Positions 35,796 to 47,348 are shown, numbered from the stretch's first letter. The stretch is DNA of 64,000 nt from Chenggangzhangella methanolivorans (GCF_019797865.1 NZ_CP081869.1:1922001-1986000); one strand, 5' to 3'. Notes: generated from the sequence alone by a model not told the origin. Numbers and translations are program-made.

Positions 35796-35913
35796 CGAAC
35801 TGAACGCCTGACGAGCGTCTTTGCTTGACCGCGGGACGATCGTGGGTTTGAAGGAAACATCGGAACGATCGCGCGCAAGCCGCATGGTCGTTCGAGCGGG
35901 GGGCTTACCGGGG

Positions 35914-36801
35914 ATGAAGGCACGGCACGTCGCGCGCGCCAGTCTGCTCGCAAGCCTCGCCCCTCGGCGCGGCCGCCGCCTCCCGCGCCGAACAGCCGTC
36001 CTTCACGCCTCCGACCAAGATCGAGCCGCTGTCCGGGCCCTCGGCCGCGCCGGCCGCCACCCCGCAGGCCAAGTTCAGGGCCGCGGCCGCCAAGCCGGCC
36101 GGGCGCAGCTCCGAGCGCGAGTGTCTCGCCCGCGCCATGTATTTCGAGAGCGACAAGAGCGCCGAAGACGGCATGCTCGCGGTCGGCACCGTGGTGGCCA
36201 ACCGCCTCAAGTCCGGGCGCTACGGCAATTCGATCTGCGGCGTCGTCGGCGCCCCCAGCAATTTGCGCCGGGCGTTCTCAGCCGCTCCATGACGGGCGCC
36301 GCCGCCGAGCGCGCCCGCCAGATGGCCGACGCCGTCATCAAGGGCCGCCGCCCCCCGGCCGCCGGCGACGCGATGTTCTTCCACGTCGCCAACATGCGCT
36401 TCAAATATCCGAACATGCACTACGTGCTCGTCTCGGGCGGCAACGCCTTCTACGAGAAGCGCCGCCAGGCCGCGCCCTTCGCCTCGATGGCGAAGGCGGT
36501 CGCGGCCGCCAAGCGCGACGAGGCGCTGGCCGAGCCGCTCGTTCAGGCGGCGCTCGCCTCGAAGGCCGAACCGCTCCGCGCCGAAACGCCGCTCGCCTAT
36601 GGCGGCGGCGACAAGCCCGCGCCCGGCACCGCGCTCGCGGCGGTCGCGGCCATCAAGCCGAAGCCCGCCGTGCGCGTGATCGCGCCCGCGGCTCCCGTGC
36701 TCGCCTCCATCGCGCCGGTTTCGGTCGCCTCGGCCTATCCGCAGACCTTCGCGGGCGAGGCCAACGAGCTCGTGGCGAGCGCCTGGGCGCCTTACTGGTA
36801 A
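35914..36801 (+). pseudogene. SleB-type cell wall hydrolase, frameshifted (copy 2)
   Basis: Paralogue of the gene at 34819, 118 bases downstream. It starts MKARHVARASLLASLA, then an extra C near 35958 shifts the frame (GAAAASRAEQPSFTPPTKIE). The catalytic domain is ERECLARAMYFESDKSAEDG, MLAVGTVVANRLKSGRYGNS, then a missing C near 36256 shifts to FAPGVLSRSMTGAAAERARQ, ending AAGDAMFFHVANMRFKYPN and YVLVSGGNAFYEK. The C-terminal tail is alanine-rich and ends ANELVASAWAPYW. The SleB fold cleaves glycan cross-links in peptidoglycan; in non-sporulating bacteria it serves general wall turnover. Confidence 0.75.
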
Positions 36802-36913
36802 GCCGTCCGTCCGCGATCTGCGAATTGCGGCGCCGCACACGTGAGGTAAATGCTCGCGGGAGGCGGGGCTCCCGGGCCCCTGCGCGCAATCCGTGATGCG
36901 AGGCGACAAGGCG

Positions 36914-38876
36914 ATGGCCGACAAACCCTGGCTGTTCCGCACTTATGCGGGCCACTCCTCGCCCGTGGAGTCGAACAAGCTCTACAAGTCGAACCTGAGC
37001 CGGGGCCAGACCGGCCTGTCGGTCGCCTTCGACCTGCCGACCCAGACCGGCTACGACCCCGACCACGTGCTCTCCAAGGGCGAGGTCGGCAAGGTCGGCG
37101 TGCCCGTCAGCCATCTCGGGACATGCGGACTCTCTTCCACGAGATTCCGCTCGAGCAGATGAACACCTCGATGACGATCAACGCGACCGCGGCCCTGGCT
37201 GTCGCTCTACGTCGCGCTCGCCGAGGAGCAGGGGGCCGACCGCACCGCGCTGCAGGGCACCACGCAGAACGACATCATCAAGGAATATCTCTCGCGCGGC
37301 ACCTACGTGTTCCCGCCGGCGCCCTCGCTGCGGCTAATCCGAGACGTCATCACCTTCACCACGTCGGAGCTGCCGAAGTGGAACCCGATGAACGTCTGCT
37401 ACCATCTGCAGGAGGCCGGGGCGACGCCGGTACAGGAGCTCGCCTATGCGCTCGCCACCGCCGTCGCGGTGCTGGACGAGGTGAAGGAGACCAACCCCTC
37501 CGAGGAGGTCTTCGCCCAGACGGTTCAGCGCATCTCGTTCTTCGTGAACGCCGGGATGAAGTTCATCACCGAGATCGCGAAGATGCGCGCCTTCGTCGAC
37601 CTCTGGGACGAGATCACCCGCGACCGCTACGGCGTGACAGACGCCAAGTCCCGGCGCTTCCGCTACGGTGTGCAGGTCAACTCGCTCGGCCTCACCGAGC
37701 CGCAGCCTGAAAACAACGTCTATCGCATCCTGATCCAGACGCTCGCGGTGACGCTCTCGAAAGACGCGCGCGCCCGCGCGGTTCAGCTTCCGGCCTGGAA
37801 CGAGGCGCTCGGCCTGCCGCGTCCTTGGGACCAGCAATGGTCGCTGCGCGCCCAGCAGATCCTGGCCTACGAGACCGACATCCTCGAATACGCCGACATC
37901 TTCAACGGCTCGACGGTGATGGACGCCAAGGTCGAGGCGCTGAAGGAGGAGGCGCGCGCCGAACTCGCCCGCATCGACGATGGGCGGCGCGATCGCAGCG
38001 TCCAGGCCGGCTACATGAAGGGCCGGCTCGTGGAGTCCAACGCCCGCCGCCTCGCCGCGATCGAGGCGGCGACCAGATCGTGGTGGGCGTCAACAAGTTC
38101 CAGAACGGCGAGCCCTCGCCGCTCTCGACCGGCTCGGGTTCGATCCAGACCGTTCCCGAAAGCGTCGGCCAGGAGGCGATCGAGCGCCTCAACGCCTGGA
38201 AGGCGCAGCGCGACCAGTCCGCCGTCGACAAGGCGCTCGCCGAACTCTCCGCCGCCGCCAAGGAAGACCGGAACGTCATGGAGGCCTCGATCGCGGCCGC
38301 CAAGGCCGGCGCCACCACCGGCGAATGGGGCCAGACACTGCGCGACATCTTCGGCCAGTACCGCGCCCCGACGGGGGTCGGCAAGGCGGTGCGCGAGGCG
38401 AGCGGCGGCGACGCCATCGCGGAAGTCCGCAAGCAGGTCGAGGCCGCCTCGCAGACGCTCGGGCGGCGGCTGAAGCTGCTCTCGTCGGCAAGCCCGGGCT
38501 CGACGGCCATTCCAACGGCGCCGAGCAGATTGCGGTGCGCGCCCGCGACTGCGGCTTCGAGGTGGTCTACGAGGGCATCCGCCTCACCCCGGCCGAGATC
38601 GTCAACGCGGCGCTCGAGGAAGGCGTCCACGTGGTCGGCCTCTCGATCCTCTCGGGCTCCCACGTGCCGCTGGTGCGCGACGTGCTGGAGCGGATGCGGA
38701 AGGAGGGACTCGACGACGTTCCGGTCATCGTCGGCGGCATCATCCCGCCCGAGGACGAGACGCAGTTGAAGGCGATGGGCGTCGCGGCGGTCTACACGCC
38801 GAAGAACTTCGACCTCACCGCCATCATGGCCGACATCGTCCGCATCGCGGAAGGCGCGGGCGAGAAGGCGGCGTAA
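36914..38876 (+). pseudogene. ecm: Ethylmalonyl-CoA mutase, frameshifted
   Basis: B12-dependent mutase of the ethylmalonyl-CoA pathway (MeaA type), converting ethylmalonyl-CoA to methylsuccinyl-CoA. It starts [20 protein letters not shown], with [20 protein letters not shown]. It shifts near 37121 and 37190, then reads TALQGTTQNDIIKEYLSRGT, WNPMNVCYHLQEAGATPVQE and LPAWNEALGLPRPWDQQWSL. It shifts near 38074 (IVVGVNKFQNGEPSPLSTGS) and 38490 into the cobalamin-binding domain LVGKPGLDGHSNGAEQIAVR, which has the DxHxxG-type DGHSNG motif, and ends VIVGGIIPPEDETQLKAMG. The indels are one or two bases. A key acetate/C1-assimilation enzyme is unlikely to be truly dead, so sequencing error is suspected. 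Confidence 0.85.
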
Positions 38877-38908
38877 GGGCGCGCAGGAGAAGGCGCGAGA
38901 CGCTCAGC

Positions 38909-39009
38909 CGTCATGCTGGCCAAGAGCCGGCATCCAGAGCCGACGCCCCTGCGCTGGCATTCTCGACGTGTCGCGTTCATGGACCCCGGCTCTTCGGCCG
39001 GGGTGACGG
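38909..39009. repeat. Palindromic repeat unit
   Basis: Arms cgtcatgctggccaagagcc and ggctcttcggccggggtgac are inverted relatives; inner gcatccagagcc and ttcatggacccc are partly complementary. Same family as the 1-580 array. It lies between the convergent ecm and ABC permease genes. Confidence 0.7.
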
Positions 39010-39042
39010 CGGCGGCTCCGAGTCCGACCCGGGACAGCCGCC

Positions 39043-39806
39043 TCACGCCTTCAGACGGTAGCCGGTCTTGAAGATCCACCACACGCCGGTGAGACAGAGC
39101 GCCAGGAACAGGAACGTCATCGCGAGGCTCACCTCGACCCCGACGTCCGACTGTCCGAAGAAGCTCCAGCGGAAGCCCGACACCAGATAGACCACCGGGT
39201 TGAACAGCGAGACCGTCCGCCAGAACGGCGGCAGCATGTCGATCGAGTAGAACGCCCCGCCGAGGAAGGTGAGCGGCGTCACGATCAGCAGCGGCACGAG
39301 CTGCAGCTTCTCGAAGCCGTCGGCCCAGATGCCGATGATGAAGCCGAACAGCGAGAAGGTGATCGCCGTCAGCAGCAGGAAGCAGACCATCCAGACCGGA
39401 TGCTCGATGCGAAGCGGCACGAACAGCGCCGCGGTGCCCAGCATGATCAGGCCGATGATGATCGACTTGGTCGCCGCCGCGCCCACATAGGCCACCACCA
39501 CCTCGAAGAACGACACGGGCGCCGACAAGAGCTCGTAGATCGTGCCGGCGAAGCGCGGGAAATAGATGCCGAACGAGGCGTTGGCGATCGACTGCGTCAG
39601 CAGCGTCAGCATGATGAGGCCCGGGACGATGTAGGCCCCGTAGGCGACGCCGTCGATCTCCTGGATGCGGCTGCCGATGGCGGCCCCGAACACCACGAAA
39701 TAGAGCGAGGTCGAGAGCACGGGCGAGATCACGCTCTGCATGACGGTGCGCCAGGCGCGCGCCATCTCGAAGCGGTAGATCGCCCCGACGGCCCGGTGGT
39801 TGACGA

Positions 39807-39810
<4 letters not shown>
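39043..39810 (-). CDS. ABC-2 type transporter permease (YadH-like)
   Basis: 255 residues with six predicted membrane helices. The ABC-2 signature is present: [20 protein letters not shown] near the start, [20 protein letters not shown], and [20 protein letters not shown] with [17 protein letters not shown] in the second half. It forms an exporter with the ATPase encoded just upstream, whose stop overlaps this start by four bases. The E. coli YadGH counterpart has no settled substrate. Confidence 0.92.
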
Positions 39811-40733
<923 letters not shown>

Positions 40734-40834
40734 GAGGCTCGCGGAGGGTCTTTGCGAGCCGGACTTAAGGTGCCGGAGGCGCACAGTCCATGGGCGCCGG
40801 TCGCGGTGAGTTGATTGCAGCGGTGCAGTGGCCG

Positions 40835-42388
40835 TCATCCAAGTCCGCCGGCGCGGCGCCCGGCGAGATAGGCTTTGGCCGGGCCAGGGGCCAGAAAGAA
40901 GGTCTTGGCGATGAACGGGGCTTTCAGCCGGACGATCGCGGCCGTCGCCACGGCTTCCGCGTCCCGGCCGCAGACGCCATAGGTGATCGCGAGCGCGTAA
41001 TGCGCGGGCAGGAACGCCGGGTTGACCTCCGTCGAGCGGAGCAGCGCTTCGCGGGCCCCGTCGTAGTCCGCGGCGGCGAACCGGCACATGCCGAGCGCAT
41101 AGAAGCAGAAACTCGATGGAAGCGGCTGCAGCGCCATCGCCGCCTCGATGCTGAGGTCGGCCTCGGCGGTTCGGCCGGTCGACGCTTCGATGAGCGCCTG
41201 GAACATCCTGCCGTCCGGCGAGCAGGGATCGATCGCGCAGGCCCGTCGGGCGGCGGCGAGCGCGGCCTCGCCGTCCCTGAGGAAAAGCAGGGTCCAGCCG
41301 TGAACGGCGTGCGCCAGCGGCGCGTCGCCGTCGAGCGCGACGGCCGTCTGCGCATGCGCGACCGCCGGTTCGAGAGGCGATTGGACGTCGGTCCTCCAGT
41401 TCATGCAGTGCTGGAGCACGTAGCTCCGCGCCAGCCATGTGTGCGGGGCGGCGTAAGCGGGGTCGAGACGCGTCGCTTCGCGAAAGTGATCCTGAGCCTC
41501 CGCGCAGGTCGTCTCCGAATAGCCGCAGAACAGCGACAAGCCTTTGAGCAAAGCGTCGTGCGCTCGCGTGCTTTCCGTCCCGCGCCGACCGACAAGTTCG
41601 CTTTCGCGGGGCGTGAGCTTGACGCTCAGGGCGCTCGCGACGCCCCGCGAAATCTGGTCCTGCATGGAGAACAGTTCGCGCCGGTCCCCTTTGAATCTCG
41701 CTGACCACAGGCTTCCGCCAGAGGCGGGATCGAGGACGTTCGCCGACACTCTCACCTGAGCCCGCTCGACCTGGACGCTGCCCTCGATGATGAAGCGGGC
41801 CTTCAGCGCGTCGGCGATGTTCGCCAGTGGAAGGTCCGGGTTCCGGCAAAGAAAGGACGAGTGCCGCGAAACGACCCGAAGTCCCGAGATCCGCCCGAGA
41901 TCGGTGACGAGCTCATCCGCCAGGCCGTCGCCAAGATAATCGTTGCTACGGTCGCCGCTGAGATTGACGAAGGGAAGCACGGCCAGCGTTGGTCGGGCGG
42001 CGTCTGGCTCCCGACCCCGCCGCGCAAGCGCCGACGGCCCCGTCCCGATTTCGATCCGGGGCGCGTATCGCCCTTTCGGCAATTCGATCCGAACATCGTT
42101 CGGTCGCCCGGCGGAGGCATAGTAATCGCGGAGCTTTTCGCGAAGACGCCCCGCCTCGACCCTGACGATCGGGTCGAGCGCCGGATCGAAAGTGGCGGGA
42201 CGATCGAAGACGTCGACCGCCACGCTATAGCCTTTCAGCGCGCCGCCCCGGCCTTCGAGCGTCTCCGTGACGATGTATTCGAGAAACCGCTGGCGGCGTC
42301 CGGATTTGAGAAACGGTTCGCTGCCGAGGATATCATCGAGATGCGCGCGCACTGCGGACCGCTCGGCTTCGTTGAAGCGCGCCGCCAT
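40835..42388 (-). CDS. TolB-like/TPR protein related to rhizobial adenylate-cyclase-like proteins
   Basis: 517 residues. The N-terminal domain (1-115) has [38 protein letters not shown] and [12 protein letters not shown], a pattern shared with many Rhizobiales regulators. A TolB/FlgO-like domain follows ([60 protein letters not shown]). The C-terminal 240 residues are TPR-like helical repeats ([54 protein letters not shown]). It has no cyclase catalytic domain and no obvious membrane helix. Probably a signalling or scaffold protein; function unknown. Divergent from the 42505 gene. Confidence 0.8.
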   Translation of the reverse strand: MAARFNEAERSAVRAHLDDILGSEPFLKSGRRQRFLEYIVTETLEGRGGALKGYSVAVDVFDRPATFDPALDPIVRVEAGRLREKLRDYYASAGRPNDVRIELPKGRYAPRIEIGTGPSALARRGREPDAARPTLAVLPFVNLSGDRSNDYLGDGLADELVTDLGRISGLRVVSRHSSFLCRNPDLPLANIADALKARFIIEGSVQVERAQVRVSANVLDPASGGSLWSARFKGDRRELFSMQDQISRGVASALSVKLTPRESELVGRRGTESTRAHDALLKGLSLFCGYSETTCAEAQDHFREATRLDPAYAAPHTWLARSYVLQHCMNWRTDVQSPLEPAVAHAQTAVALDGDAPLAHAVHGWTLLFLRDGEAALAAARRACAIDPCSPDGRMFQALIEASTGRTAEADLSIEAAMALQPLPSSFCFYALGMCRFAAADYDGAREALLRSTEVNPAFLPAHYALAITYGVCGRDAEAVATAAIVRLKAPFIAKTFFLAPGPAKAYLAGRRAGGLG

Positions 42389-42504
42389 CGCTCCGCCTCC
42401 CCGTTCGTTCGATCGCGATGTTACAGTAACATACTAGGACCAGATCTCGGCCCCTGTCATGGGTGTTTAAATCACCATAGACGTCGCCGCAGGGAGGTTG
42501 TCAG

Positions 42505-43008
42505 ATGCTAAGTAAACCGTCCGGTAAATGGCTCGCCTTTGCAGCGCTGTTGTCTTTGGGGGCGGCCGGCGCCGGGACGCCGGACGCGGCTTTCGCGGGC
42601 GAGACCGGCAAGATCAAAACCCGCGCCGTGCTCGTCACGACGAAGCAGACGATGACGACGCTCGAGGACGTCAAGGACCATACGCTCCTCTATCTCGAGC
42701 AAGACGGCATGATCGTGAGCGCAGGCGGCGGGTTTCTGGAGAAAGCCAGGTATCAGCTGTTCTACCTGTCGGACTCTTCGAGCATGGTCGCCGGCGGCTA
42801 CAAGACGTTCACGACCGCCGACGGTTCGAAGGTGTTCGCGAAATTCTCGGACACCGAGCAGGCGCCGCCGATCTACAAGGGAACGGTCGAGTTCACCGGC
42901 GGCACCGGCAAATACGCCGGCCTGAAAGGCAAGGGCGTCTGGACCTACACGACCATCTCAGACGCCGTCGCGATGGATGAGATGGAAGGCGAGTACGAAC
43001 TGCCTTGA
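42505..43008 (+). CDS. Secreted beta-barrel-like protein of unknown function
   Basis: 167 residues. Signal peptide KWLAFAALLSLGAAGAGTPD, with cleavage after AFA. The mature part is a run of beta strands (KTRAVLVTTKQTMTTLEDVK, YLEQDGMIVSAGGGFLEKAR, VFAKFSDTEQAPPIYKGTVE) with the motif FTGGTGKYAGLKGKGVWTY. This last pattern (GGTGxYAGxxGxG) is typical of allene-oxide-cyclase/dirigent-like barrels. No function can be assigned. Translation from ATG 42505 after GGGAGG. Expressed divergently from the TolB/TPR gene, with a 116-base shared promoter region. Confidence 0.75.
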   Translation: MLSKPSGKWLAFAALLSLGAAGAGTPDAAFAGETGKIKTRAVLVTTKQTMTTLEDVKDHTLLYLEQDGMIVSAGGGFLEKARYQLFYLSDSSSMVAGGYKTFTTADGSKVFAKFSDTEQAPPIYKGTVEFTGGTGKYAGLKGKGVWTYTTISDAVAMDEMEGEYELP

Positions 43009-43029
43009 GCCAAGGCGCGCGCCCTTCCC

Positions 43030-44070
43030 TTACAGCCACCCCGACCTTCGGAACGCCGCGAACAGACTGATGCAGATCGTCGCCATGCCGCCGAGCACGT
43101 AGAAGTAGCCGTACTGCATCTGGGTCTCGGGCATGTTGGCGAAGTTCATGCCGTAGATGCCCGCGATCGCGGTCGGCACCGCGAGGATCGCGGCCCAGGC
43201 GGTGAGGCGGCGCGAGACGTCGGTCTGCTCGGCCTGGCCGATCATCAGGCTCGCCTCGAAACCGAAGGCCAGCACCTCGCGCAGGCCATCGATGTCCTCC
43301 TGCACGCGGCGGATCTTGTCGGAGACGTCGCGGAACAGCGGGAGCATCGAGGGGTCGATCGACACGACCTCGGCGTGCTGCAGCCGCTGGCAGACGTCGC
43401 CGAGCGGCAGCGCGGCGTTGCGCAGGCGCAGGAGGTCGCGGCGCAGCATGTAGAGGCGCTTGACGTCGACGCGCCCGCACTGCTCGCCGAACACCTGATC
43501 CTCGATCTCGTCGACCTCGTCATGGATCGCCTGCAGGACGGGCGCGTAGTTGTCCACGATGAAGTCGAGGATGGCGTAGAGGATGTAGTGCTCGCCCCTC
43601 GACAGCACGACCCGGCAGCTCTCGCAGCGCTGGCGCACGGAGCCGTAGGAGGTCGAGGGCCCGTGCCGCACCGAGACGATGTGGCCTTCGCCGACGAAGA
43701 GATGGGTCTCGCCGAAGGCGATGCGGCCGTCGACCATCTGCGCGGTGCGCGCGACGATGAAGGCGTCCTCGCCATATTGTTCGAGCTTCGGGGACTGGTG
43801 CGCCTGCGCCGCGTCCTCGATCGCGAGGTCATGCAGGTCGAACTGGCTCTGAACGCGGTGCAGCAGGTCGAGGCTCGGCTCGAGCAGCCCGATCCAGACG
43901 AAATGGCCGGGCTCGCGCGCCCAGCGCCCGGTGTCCTCGATCGCGACGCCCGCGACGCGCCGCCCGCCGGCGTAGACGCTGGCGGCGACGACGCCCGCCT
44001 CCGGGGCGGCCTCGACCGGATCGTCGGCGCGCGTGTCGGGCGCGTCCATTCTGCGCTGCGCTTCCGCCAT
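43030..44070 (-). CDS. corA: CorA-family magnesium/divalent cation transporter
   Basis: 346 residues. The cytoplasmic domain is acidic with long helices (VLQAIHDEVDEIEDQVFGEQ, DVKRLYMLRRDLLRLRNAAL). Two C-terminal membrane helices follow, with the pore-mouth motif AGIYGMNFANMPE between them (GMN conserved) and ending FAAFRRSGWL. A pentameric channel for Mg2+, possibly also Co2+ or Ni2+. I prefer the start at 44070 (MAEAQRRMDAP), which has GGAG six bases upstream, over the ATG at 44082, which has no such site. Convergent with the secreted protein at 42505. Confidence 0.92.
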   Translation of the reverse strand: MAEAQRRMDAPDTRADDPVEAAPEAGVVAASVYAGGRRVAGVAIEDTGRWAREPGHFVWIGLLEPSLDLLHRVQSQFDLHDLAIEDAAQAHQSPKLEQYGEDAFIVARTAQMVDGRIAFGETHLFVGEGHIVSVRHGPSTSYGSVRQRCESCRVVLSRGEHYILYAILDFIVDNYAPVLQAIHDEVDEIEDQVFGEQCGRVDVKRLYMLRRDLLRLRNAALPLGDVCQRLQHAEVVSIDPSMLPLFRDVSDKIRRVQEDIDGLREVLAFGFEASLMIGQAEQTDVSRRLTAWAAILAVPTAIAGIYGMNFANMPETQMQYGYFYVLGGMATICISLFAAFRRSGWL

Positions 44071-44168
44071 CGCGGGCTCCATCGAACGTTCACGCGGCCG
44101 TGAGGCCGAGGACGACTTTACCGCGCTTCGGGCGAAGGGGCGACGACGACGCTCGTCGCAAAAACGAC

Positions 44169-44199
44169 GAACGGCGCGCTCGGTAGGAGCGCGCCGTTC
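44169..44199 (-). terminator. Intrinsic terminator of the RTX gene
   Basis: 13-bp stem gaacggcgcgctc/gagcgcgccgttc with a 5-base loop; on the minus strand a T-run follows after cgtcg. It lies just after the stop of the 44227 gene. Confidence 0.75.
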
Positions 44200-44226
44200 T
44201 CAAGAATGGTCAGGCCGTGGCGAGGA

Positions 44227-44757
44227 TCAGTCGTCGAAGACGAAGTCGCGCTGGCCGAGGCTCGCGGCGTCGACGCCGTCGAGCGTGATCGAGGAGCCGG
44301 CGTCGCCCCAGGTGATGACCGCGTCGCCCGACCCATTGTTGGCGATGGTCAGGTCGCGGAAGTCGAGGCCGTCGATGTCGAACTCGATCGTGTCCTGGCC
44401 GGACTTGAAGTCGGTGATGGTGTCGGCGCCGTCGAAGCGCTCGAACTTGAAGGTGTCGAAGCCCTTGCCGCCGGTCAGGATGTCGTTGCCGATGCCGCCG
44501 TCGAGCTCGTCGTTGCCCTTGCCGCCCTTCAGGACGTCGTTGCCCGAGCCGCCGTCGAGCTCGTCATTGCCCGAGCCGCCTTCGAGGGTGTCGTTGCCGC
44601 TGTCGCCTTCGAGGTCATCGTTGCCCGAGCCGCCATAAAGCTTATCGTTGCCGCCATTGCCTTCGAGTTCGTCATTGCCGCCCTTGCCGTTGATGACGTC
44701 GTCGAAGTTGGTGCCGCGAAGCTCGTTCGCCCTGCCGTCGCCGTTGATCTTGGCCAT
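44227..44757 (-). CDS. RTX-type calcium-binding repeat protein
   Basis: 176 residues. About nine tandem nonapeptide repeats of the GGxGxDxLx type (GGNDELEG, GGSGNDDLEG, GGSGNDELDG, GGKGNDELDG, GGIGNDILTG) form a calcium-bound beta roll at residues 25-105. The C-terminal part (GFDTFKFERFDGADTITDFK, GQDTIEFDIDGLDF) is the usual post-roll cap and probable type I secretion signal. Start at 44757 (MAKINGDGRANEL) with GGAG upstream. No catalytic domain is present, so it may be structural or an extracellular matrix protein. No type I secretion genes are in the window. Confidence 0.88.
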   Translation of the reverse strand: MAKINGDGRANELRGTNFDDVINGKGGNDELEGNGGNDKLYGGSGNDDLEGDSGNDTLEGGSGNDELDGGSGNDVLKGGKGNDELDGGIGNDILTGGKGFDTFKFERFDGADTITDFKSGQDTIEFDIDGLDFRDLTIANNGSGDAVITWGDAGSSITLDGVDAASLGQRDFVFDD

Positions 44758-44772
44758 CTGACCGTTCTCCAT

Positions 44773-45086
44773 CCCGACGCCACGCTGCGCGGCGTTCCTG
44801 AGGAGAGAGATAGACGTGCGTGATTAGATCTGGTTGAGCGACAGGTTAGAATTTGGAGAGAAACCCGAGACCAAAATACGACGAAGGCCGTTTTAGCCTA
44901 CGCGGGCCGAATAATAGTTTCATGAGACAAACTTGATACGCGATTTTTTGGCTTTATAGCAGATCCGTCAAGAAAATTTGAGCGCTCCGGCTTGGAACCA
45001 CTAAGGCGCGATGATTTAAGGATGAACCACTCGTCATGCCCCCCCCCCGGGCATGACGGCCTGAGCGAATGAGATCGCATCACGCT
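44773..45086. other. Intergenic region with a small palindrome and a 10-base C run
   Basis: About 310 bases of lower GC. The palindrome cgtcatgcccc.../...gggcatgacg at 45032-45058 contains ten Cs in a row (45039-45048). It is a short member of the gtcatgcccg repeat family. No gene recognised. Confidence 0.5.
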
Positions 45087-45767
45087 CTAAGGCGCCTGCG
45101 TCGAGACCATGTAGCCGACGCCGCGCACGGTCTGGATGATCGAGTCCGGCCCCTCGTCCTCGAGCTTCTTGCGGACATAGCGGATGTAGACGTCGACGAT
45201 TTTCGTGCCCGGGTCGTAGCCGTACTCCCAGACGCTGTTGAGCAGACGCTGCCGGCTCACCACCCGATCGGCGTTCGCCATCAGATATTTCAGCAGGTCG
45301 AACTCGCGCACCGTCAGCGTCACCGGGCGGCCGCGATAGACCACGCGGCGCGACGAGGGATCGAGCACGAGCTCCCCGACCGTCAGCGTCGTCGGGTCGT
45401 CCTGGCTGACCCTGCGCCGTTTCAGCGCGACAAGGCGCGCCAGCAGCTCGTCGAACGAGAACGGCTTGGTGAGGTAGTCGTCCGCGCCGCCCTTGAGACC
45501 CTCGACCTTGTCCTGAATGCCGTCCTTGGCGGTCAGCATCAGGATCAGGACCGGGCGCTTCTCCTCCCGCACGATGCGGCAGACCTCGAGCCCGTTCACG
45601 TAAGGCAGCATGCGGTCGAGGATCACGAGGTCGAAGCCGCCGTTTCGGATGTGCTCCAGCCCGTCGCGGCCGTCCTCGGCGACCGTGACCTGATAGCCTT
45701 CCGCCTCCAGGCCGCGGCTCAAGAAGCTCGCGATGCGCCGGTCGTCCTCGACCACGAGAATGTTCAT
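45087..45767 (-). CDS. OmpR-family response regulator
   Basis: 226 residues. The receiver domain has the acidic pair VVEDDRR, phosphoacceptor Asp in LVILDRMLPYVNG (about residue 51), and Lys in DDYLTKPFSFDEL. The C-terminal winged helix has LTVREFDLLKYLMANADRVV, LLNSVWEYGYDPGTKIVDVY and IQTVRGVGYMVST. It is encoded upstream of, and overlaps by four bases, the histidine kinase gene, so the two form a cognate pair. Target genes are unknown. Confidence 0.95.
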   Translation of the reverse strand: MNILVVEDDRRIASFLSRGLEAEGYQVTVAEDGRDGLEHIRNGGFDLVILDRMLPYVNGLEVCRIVREEKRPVLILMLTAKDGIQDKVEGLKGGADDYLTKPFSFDELLARLVALKRRRVSQDDPTTLTVGELVLDPSSRRVVYRGRPVTLTVREFDLLKYLMANADRVVSRQRLLNSVWEYGYDPGTKIVDVYIRYVRKKLEDEGPDSIIQTVRGVGYMVSTQAP

Positions 45768-47348
45768 GCCCGGTCGTCCTCGATGAGCGGCAGCACGATC
45801 ATCAGCGTCGCTCCGCCGGTCGGCCCGTCGCCGAGCGAGATCTCGCCGTCGTGCCGTTCGACGATATCCTTGGCGATGGCGAGGCCGATGCCGAGCCCCT
45901 TGACGTTGTGGCCGGCGTCCCGGCCCCGGTAAAAGCGCTCGAACACGCGGTCCCGGTCCTCCTCGGCGATCCCGACGCCCTCGTCGGCGATCGCGATGGC
46001 GAGCCGCCCGCCCTCGACCGAGGTCGACACCCGGACGCGGCCGCCGTCGGGCGAGTATTTCACGGCGTTGTCGAGCCCGATCATCAAAGCCTGCCGGAGC
46101 CTGCGGGCGTCGACGTCGATGCGCGCGTCGCCCGCCCTCAGGTCCGTCTCGATCAGGATCTCGCGGGGCGCGGCCAGAACCTCTCCCTCCTGGACGGCGG
46201 CCAGAACGAGGTCGACGGCGTGGACGGACGCGCGCTCGAGGCTCTGGTCGCCGGCGTCGGAGCGGGCGAAGGCGAGGAGGTCGTCGAGCAGCGCCGACAG
46301 CTCCCCGGCCTGCGCCTGGACGCCGCTCAACGCGTCGCGCAGCAGGCCAGGATCTGCGCGGCCGCGCAGCGCCACGTCGGCCTCGCCCCGCAGGATGGTC
46401 AGCGGCGTCCGCAGCTCGTGGCTGACGTCGGCGAGGAATTGCGCGCGGCGGACGTCGACGTCCTTGAGCTTGGCGTTGGCGTCGCGCAGCTCGCGCGTCC
46501 GGTCCTCGACTTCCGAATGGAGGCGCTCCTGCGCGGCGATCAGGCTGGAGCGCTGCGCCTCGATCGCCGTCGCCATCTCGTTGAAGCTGCGCGACAGCGC
46601 CGTGAACTCGTCGGATCCGCGCACCGCGATCCGGTGGCTGAGCGCCCCGTCGGCGATCGCGCGCGCGCCGGCCGCGAGCGCCTGCAGCGGCCGCACGATC
46701 GAGCGGCTCAGCCCGAAGGCGAGCGCCGCGCCGCTGATCAGCGCCAGCAGCCCGATCGCGACCGAGCCGAACAGCAGCCGGCGCTGCTGGGTGCGGACCT
46801 CCGAAAGCTCGCGCGCGACCTCGCTGCGCTCGTCGTCGAGCGCGCTTTCGAGCAGGTTCTCGAAGTCGTTCGAAAGCTTGTACTCGACCTCGCGGCGAAA
46901 CAGCTCGACCGCCTCGGTGCTTGCCCTCGCGCTGGAGCGCGAAGACGCGCTCGGCCGCCTGGTCGATGGCGCGGTAGAGCTCGGCCATCCGGCTCGCCGT
47001 CTCGACGTCGGAGAGCTCGCGCCGCACCTCCTCGAGATCGTGCATCGTCGAGATCTCGGCGCGCGTCACCTCCTTCAGCCGCTCGAAGGCGTCGCGCATC
47101 TCGTCCCGCGCCTGATGGAAATCCGGCATCTGCTCGGCGCCGAGCAGCAGCACCTCGGCGATCTGCTCCGCGTAGTTGTTGGCGTTGCCGTCGAGCTCGG
47201 CGATGACCTCGAACCGGCGGTGCACGGCGTCGACCCGCTGCACGAAGTCGTCCGCGAGCTTCAGCGCGAACGCCATCACGCCGATCATCATCGCGACAAA
47301 GACCGCGGTGACGACGGCGAAGACGACGATGCGGAGGCGGACGGTCAT
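45764..47348 (-). pseudogene. Sensor histidine kinase, frameshifted
   Basis: The N-terminal part starts MTVRLRIVVFAVVTAVFVAM (membrane helix), then a periplasmic helical sensor domain (FALKLADDFVQRVDAVHRRF). The frame breaks near 46933, after VFALQREG; removing one A restores the reading to the second helix and HAMP domain (GALSHRIAVRGSDEFTALSR). The kinase core is intact: phosphoacceptor His in FLADVSHELRTPLTILRGE, N-box DNAVKYSPDGG, G1 DEGVGIAEED and G2 GLGIGLAIAKDIVERHDG. Probably a functional kinase with a sequencing error. Partner of the regulator at 45087. Confidence 0.85.

Noticed and set aside
44206..44823. A plus-strand frame opposite the RTX protein.
   Set aside because: Its valine/alanine/glutamate repeats are the antisense of the GGxGxD repeats.
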